Shown: piece by piece, positions 13,837 to 16,083 of the stretch
How the letters are laid out: each line of letters starts with the position of its first letter
Numbering within the stretch: the first letter of the stretch is position 1
DNA from: Verrucomicrobiales bacterium
GTDB taxonomy: Bacteria > Verrucomicrobiota > Verrucomicrobiia > Verrucomicrobiales > Akkermansiaceae
Length of the DNA stretch: 16,083 nucleotides
Assembly (NCBI GenBank): GCA_002729295.1
Contig: PBTU01000058.1
Coordinates: forward strand, 18,595 to 34,677
Direction: 5' to 3'
Translations under genes and position numbers: made by a program
The notes under the pieces: generated by a model
What the model saw: only the letters and a program-made list of their open reading frames with translations
Database searches by the model: none
Told to the model about the DNA's origin: nothing

Positions 13837-13854
13837 GCCCGCGATATCGCGGGC
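13837..13854 (-). promoter_or_regulatory. Perfect 18-nt palindrome between dnaK and groES
   Basis: GCCCGCGATATCGCGGGC is fully self-complementary and starts 8 nt past the dnaK stop. It could form a strong stem in the intercistronic mRNA, or be a symmetrical operator in DNA. In the dnaK direction it is followed by AAAACC, not a T-run, so it is not a standard intrinsic terminator. A role in mRNA processing, 3'-end protection of dnaK or partial attenuation is inference. Confidence 0.6.
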
Positions 13855-13862
13855 GAGAGTGT

Positions 13863-15794
13863 TTACTTTTCAGCGTCTACGACTTCGGCGTCGACAACCT
13901 TTCCTTTTGCTTGGCGAGGCTCGTCGCTTTCATCTTCAGCGGGAGCCACATCGGGTGCGGCGCCTCCCATGTCGGGCATCTGCGCTCCGGCAGCTTGCGC
14001 GGCCTGAGCGAGTTCGTTGAGAGACTTTTCGAGGTCCTCCGTGGTAGATTTGATGAGGTCGAGATCGTCGGCCTTGAGCGCACCTTTGAGGGCGTCGAGT
14101 TGAGTGGTGAGCATCTCTTTTAGATCGGCAGGAGCCTCTTCGGGCAGTTCGCTTACCTGCTTTTCGACCTGATAGACGATGTTCTCGCCCTTGTTCTTGA
14201 TGTCGACGGCTTCGGCACGTTTCTTGTCTTCCTCGGCGTGAGCCTCGGCTTCGCGCTTGGCCTTTTCAATCTCGTCTTCGGACAGTCCGCTGGAGCCTTC
14301 GATGGAGATTTTTTGCTCTTTTCCGGAATTCTTGTCTTTGGCTGAAACGTGAAGAATCCCATTCGCATCGATGTCGAAGGTCACCTCGATCTGGGGCATG
14401 CCTCGCTGAGCGGGCTCAATTCCGGAGAGCTGGAAATTTCCAAGCAACTTATTATCGGCGAAGAGCGGGCGCTCACCCTGACAGATGCGAATGTCAACGG
14501 CGGGCTGGTTGTCAGCGGCAGTCGAGAAAATCTGGCTACGCTTCACCGGGATGGTGGTATTACGCTCGATCATGGCGGTGGCGCGGCTTCCTTCAGTCTC
14601 AATAGAGAGGGTGAGCGGAGTCACATCGAGAAGGAGAACGTCCTTCACATCACCCTGGAGAACACCTCCCTGAATGGCCGCACCGATGGCCACCACTTCA
14701 TCGGGATTTACTCCCTGGTGCGGAGTCTTACCGGCGAGTTCATGAGCAGTTTCAACAACCTTGGGCATACGGGTCATGCCACCCACGAGAACGAGCTCGT
14801 CGATCTCGCCGGAACTGACGTCAGCCTCCTTCAAGCAGTCGGATACCGGCTTCTTGGTGCGAGAAAAAAGGTGGTCAGTCAGCTGCTCGAGCTTAGCGCG
14901 ACTCAAGCTCAACTGAATATGCTTGGGACCGGTCTGGTCGGCAGTGATGAAGGGCAGATTAAGGTCGTAGTTTTGCGATGAAGAGAGAGCGATTTTGGCT
15001 TTCTCGGCTTCTTCCTTGATCCGCTGAAGAGCGTCGGGCTGACCGCTTAAGTCAATGCCTTCGGATGATTTGAATTCGGCCACGATGTAATCGATGAGCG
15101 CATTGTCCCAATCGTCACCACCGAGCTGGGTGTCACCGTCAGTCGCGAGCACCTCGAAGACACCATCGGAGATTTCCAATACCGAAATGTCGAAGGTTCC
15201 CCCACCAAGATCATAAATCGCTACCTTTTGATCCATCTTGGAATCAAGTCCGTATGCAAGCGAAGCAGCGGTGGGCTCGTTGATAATACGGCGCACTTTG
15301 AGACCAGCGATTTCACCGGCTGCCTTCGTGGCATTACGCTGGGAGTCATTAAAATATGCGGGGACAGTGATCACTGCTTCCGTGATGGCCTCGCCGAGCT
15401 TGGCTTCGGCATCAGACTTGAGTTTACCAAGAATGATAGCTGCGATTTCCTGAGGAGAGTAGACTTTCCTCTCTCCTTCAACTTCCACTTGAATATGGGC
15501 ATCGCCATTGTCAGCTTCCACTAGCTCGTAAGGGACGCGCTTGTCGTCAGCGGTAAGCTCGGAAAATTTACGTCCGATCAGGCGTTTGGCGGAGAAGACG
15601 GTGTTCTTCGCGTTCGTGACAGCCTGACGCTTGGCGGCCTGACCGACGAGTCGTTCTCCGTTCTTCGCAAAAGCGACAACAGACGGGGTGGTGCGCGCAC
15701 CTTCCGAGTTTTCGAGGACTACTGGCTCACCACCCTCCATGACAGACATGCAAGAGTTGGTGGTGCCGAGATCAATTCCTAAAATTTTACCCAT
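13863..15794 (-). CDS. dnaK: Molecular chaperone DnaK (Hsp70)
   Basis: 643 residues, start ATG 15794-15792 with a Shine-Dalgarno AAGGA (15807-15803) 8 nt upstream. The ATPase domain shows 'GIDLGTTNSCMSVMEGGEP' (6-24), 'VITVPAYFNDSQRNATKAAG' (141-160), 'DLGGGTFDISVLEISDG' (195-211) and 'LVGGMTRMPKV'. The interdomain linker DVLLLD (385-390) precedes the substrate-binding domain ('VTPLTLSIETEG'). A helical lid follows, then an acidic tail ending in 'KGKVVDAEVVDAEK', with a small VVDAE repeat in place of the E. coli-type EEVKDKK end. DnaK binds exposed hydrophobic segments with DnaJ and GrpE, neither of which is in this window. It leads a dnaK-groES-groEL series and is preceded by a region with unusual repeats. 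Confidence 0.98.
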   Translation of the reverse strand: MGKILGIDLGTTNSCMSVMEGGEPVVLENSEGARTTPSVVAFAKNGERLVGQAAKRQAVTNAKNTVFSAKRLIGRKFSELTADDKRVPYELVEADNGDAHIQVEVEGERKVYSPQEIAAIILGKLKSDAEAKLGEAITEAVITVPAYFNDSQRNATKAAGEIAGLKVRRIINEPTAASLAYGLDSKMDQKVAIYDLGGGTFDISVLEISDGVFEVLATDGDTQLGGDDWDNALIDYIVAEFKSSEGIDLSGQPDALQRIKEEAEKAKIALSSSQNYDLNLPFITADQTGPKHIQLSLSRAKLEQLTDHLFSRTKKPVSDCLKEADVSSGEIDELVLVGGMTRMPKVVETAHELAGKTPHQGVNPDEVVAIGAAIQGGVLQGDVKDVLLLDVTPLTLSIETEGSRATAMIERNTTIPVKRSQIFSTAADNQPAVDIRICQGERPLFADNKLLGNFQLSGIEPAQRGMPQIEVTFDIDANGILHVSAKDKNSGKEQKISIEGSSGLSEDEIEKAKREAEAHAEEDKKRAEAVDIKNKGENIVYQVEKQVSELPEEAPADLKEMLTTQLDALKGALKADDLDLIKSTTEDLEKSLNELAQAAQAAGAQMPDMGGAAPDVAPAEDESDEPRQAKGKVVDAEVVDAEK

Positions 15795-15815
15795 GATTTT
15801 TTTCCTTAAATACGA

Positions 15816-15840
15816 TTGGCGCCAAAGTTCTTACCTGGCG
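15816..15840 (-). promoter_or_regulatory. Inverted repeats in the dnaK leader
   Basis: The 10-nt palindrome TTGGCGCCAA lies at 15816-15825. The arms CGCCA (15820-15824) and TGGCG (15836-15840) can also form a 5-bp hairpin with an 11-nt loop that excludes the first. Both lie between the candidate promoter and the Shine-Dalgarno sequence of dnaK. A thermosensing or protein-binding role is speculation. Confidence 0.35.
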
Positions 15841-15888
15841 ATTCTGAAAGACTCCCTGCCCGCACCGTGCCAATTGCCGCAATCCTTT

Positions 15889-15919
15889 ATTCTACGGGAA
15901 ACTCCGCGACTTCCCCCAA
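15889..15919 (-). promoter_or_regulatory. Candidate dnaK promoter
   Basis: On the minus strand a good -10 element TAGAAT (15894-15889, 5/6 match) follows a poor -35 TTGGGG (15919-15914) at a 19-nt spacing. The predicted leader is about 88 nt. I see no match to the sigma32 consensus (CTTGAA...CCCCAT) and no CIRCE operator. Confidence 0.35.
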
Positions 15920-15933
15920 TGTTAGCGCGTCAC

Positions 15934-15967
15934 TTTGACACGCATCACCCTGCAACCATTTGACACG
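15934..15967. repeat. Two direct copies of TTTGACACG upstream of dnaK
   Basis: The 9-mer TTTGACACG occurs at 15934-15942 and 15959-15967, 25 nt apart start to start, in the gap between the neighbouring gene's stop and the candidate dnaK promoter. The spacing is a little over two helical turns, so both copies would face nearly the same side of the DNA. It may be a regulator binding site; nothing identifies the protein. Confidence 0.45.
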
Positions 15968-15985
15968 TAGCGACAACTTGTCCTA

Positions 15986-16083
15986 CTACTCTACCGCATC
16001 GATCGCCTCAGCGAGCATTCCTTTATAAATACCAGCAGGCACTTCGTAGCCGCCGAAGGTCCTCAGATGATCGGTCATCCATT
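15986..16083 (-). CDS. Unrecognised protein, C-terminal fragment
   Basis: The minus frame is open from the window edge to TAG at 15988-15986 and gives 31 full codons, including 'MTDHLRTFGGYEVPAGIYKG' followed by 'MLAEAIDAVE'. The composition is protein-like, with 'FGGYEVPAGIYKG' as a plausible conserved segment, but I cannot assign a family. The gene runs in the same direction as dnaK and ends 191 nt before it. The start lies outside the window. No strong terminator hairpin is visible in the gap that follows. Confidence 0.55.
   Translation of the reverse strand, partial: WMTDHLRTFGGYEVPAGIYKGMLAEAIDAVE

Noticed and set aside
13837..13854. Intrinsic terminator for dnaK
   Set aside because: The stem is strong but is followed by AAAACC rather than a T-run in the dnaK direction.
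13803..14981. + strand frames opposite dnaK (13803-14123 and 14349-14981)
   Set aside because: Shadows of the dnaK reading frame; the true gene on the other strand is certain.
15795..15985. CIRCE operator or sigma32-type promoter upstream of dnaK
   Set aside because: No TTAGCACTC/GAGTGCTAA pair and no CTTGAA-CCCCAT pair could be found by eye.
1..16083. CRISPR arrays, insertion sequences, tRNA genes, prophage genes or a defence system
   Set aside because: No regularly spaced repeats, transposase or integrase motifs, cloverleaf-like segments, or nuclease/toxin-like families were seen on either strand.

Overview
The window looks like chromosomal DNA of a Gram-negative bacterium, most likely a member of Verrucomicrobiota (inference). 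The evidence is outer-membrane assembly lipoproteins (BamD and LptE type), many small lipoproteins, exported Gfo/Idh/MocA oxidoreductases of the kind common in the PVC superphylum, and few Shine-Dalgarno sequences. Most genes are ordinary housekeeping genes. I see no phage, insertion sequence, CRISPR array, tRNA or rRNA.

Layout. 1-147: 3' end of a short-chain dehydrogenase on the + strand. 150-2764: a minus-strand run of a lipoprotein with a duplicated acidic/tyrosine motif, an outer-membrane beta-barrel protein and a large atypical NAD(P)-binding epimerase. 3013-3531: a + strand NlpC/P60-type cell-wall hydrolase lipoprotein. 3528-5277: a minus-strand group of a DoxX/MauE-like membrane protein, pyrF and a decayed metallo-beta-lactamase-fold gene. 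5365-8182: a compact + strand envelope and translation operon: small exported protein, bamD-like, lptE-like, rsmI, hslR-like. 8219-11567: three almost abutting minus-strand genes, a cytosolic Gfo/Idh, an Nramp-fold transporter and an exported Gfo/Idh. 11842-15794: minus-strand dnaK-groES-groEL, closed by a strong intrinsic terminator. 15986-16083: the 3' end of an unrecognised minus-strand gene.

How the genes fit together. The chaperone block puts Hsp70 and Hsp60/Hsp10 in one transcriptional direction, with a perfect 18-nt palindrome between dnaK and groES that could uncouple their expression. The bamD-lptE pair links outer-membrane protein insertion to LPS insertion, and rsmI and hslR follow with overlapping or near-overlapping frames. 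The Gfo/Idh-transporter-Gfo/Idh cluster looks like a translationally coupled uptake and oxidation module. Its transporter lacks the residues that bind metal in canonical Nramp proteins, so its substrate may not be a divalent metal.

I found no clear new defence or mobile system. The items most worth a second look are the motif-less Nramp homologue in its oxidoreductase operon, the exported Gfo/Idh enzyme, the metallo-hydrolase pseudogene with three separate lesions, and the unusual non-coding elements in and upstream of the chaperone cluster. No gene-free stretch exceeds 300 nt.
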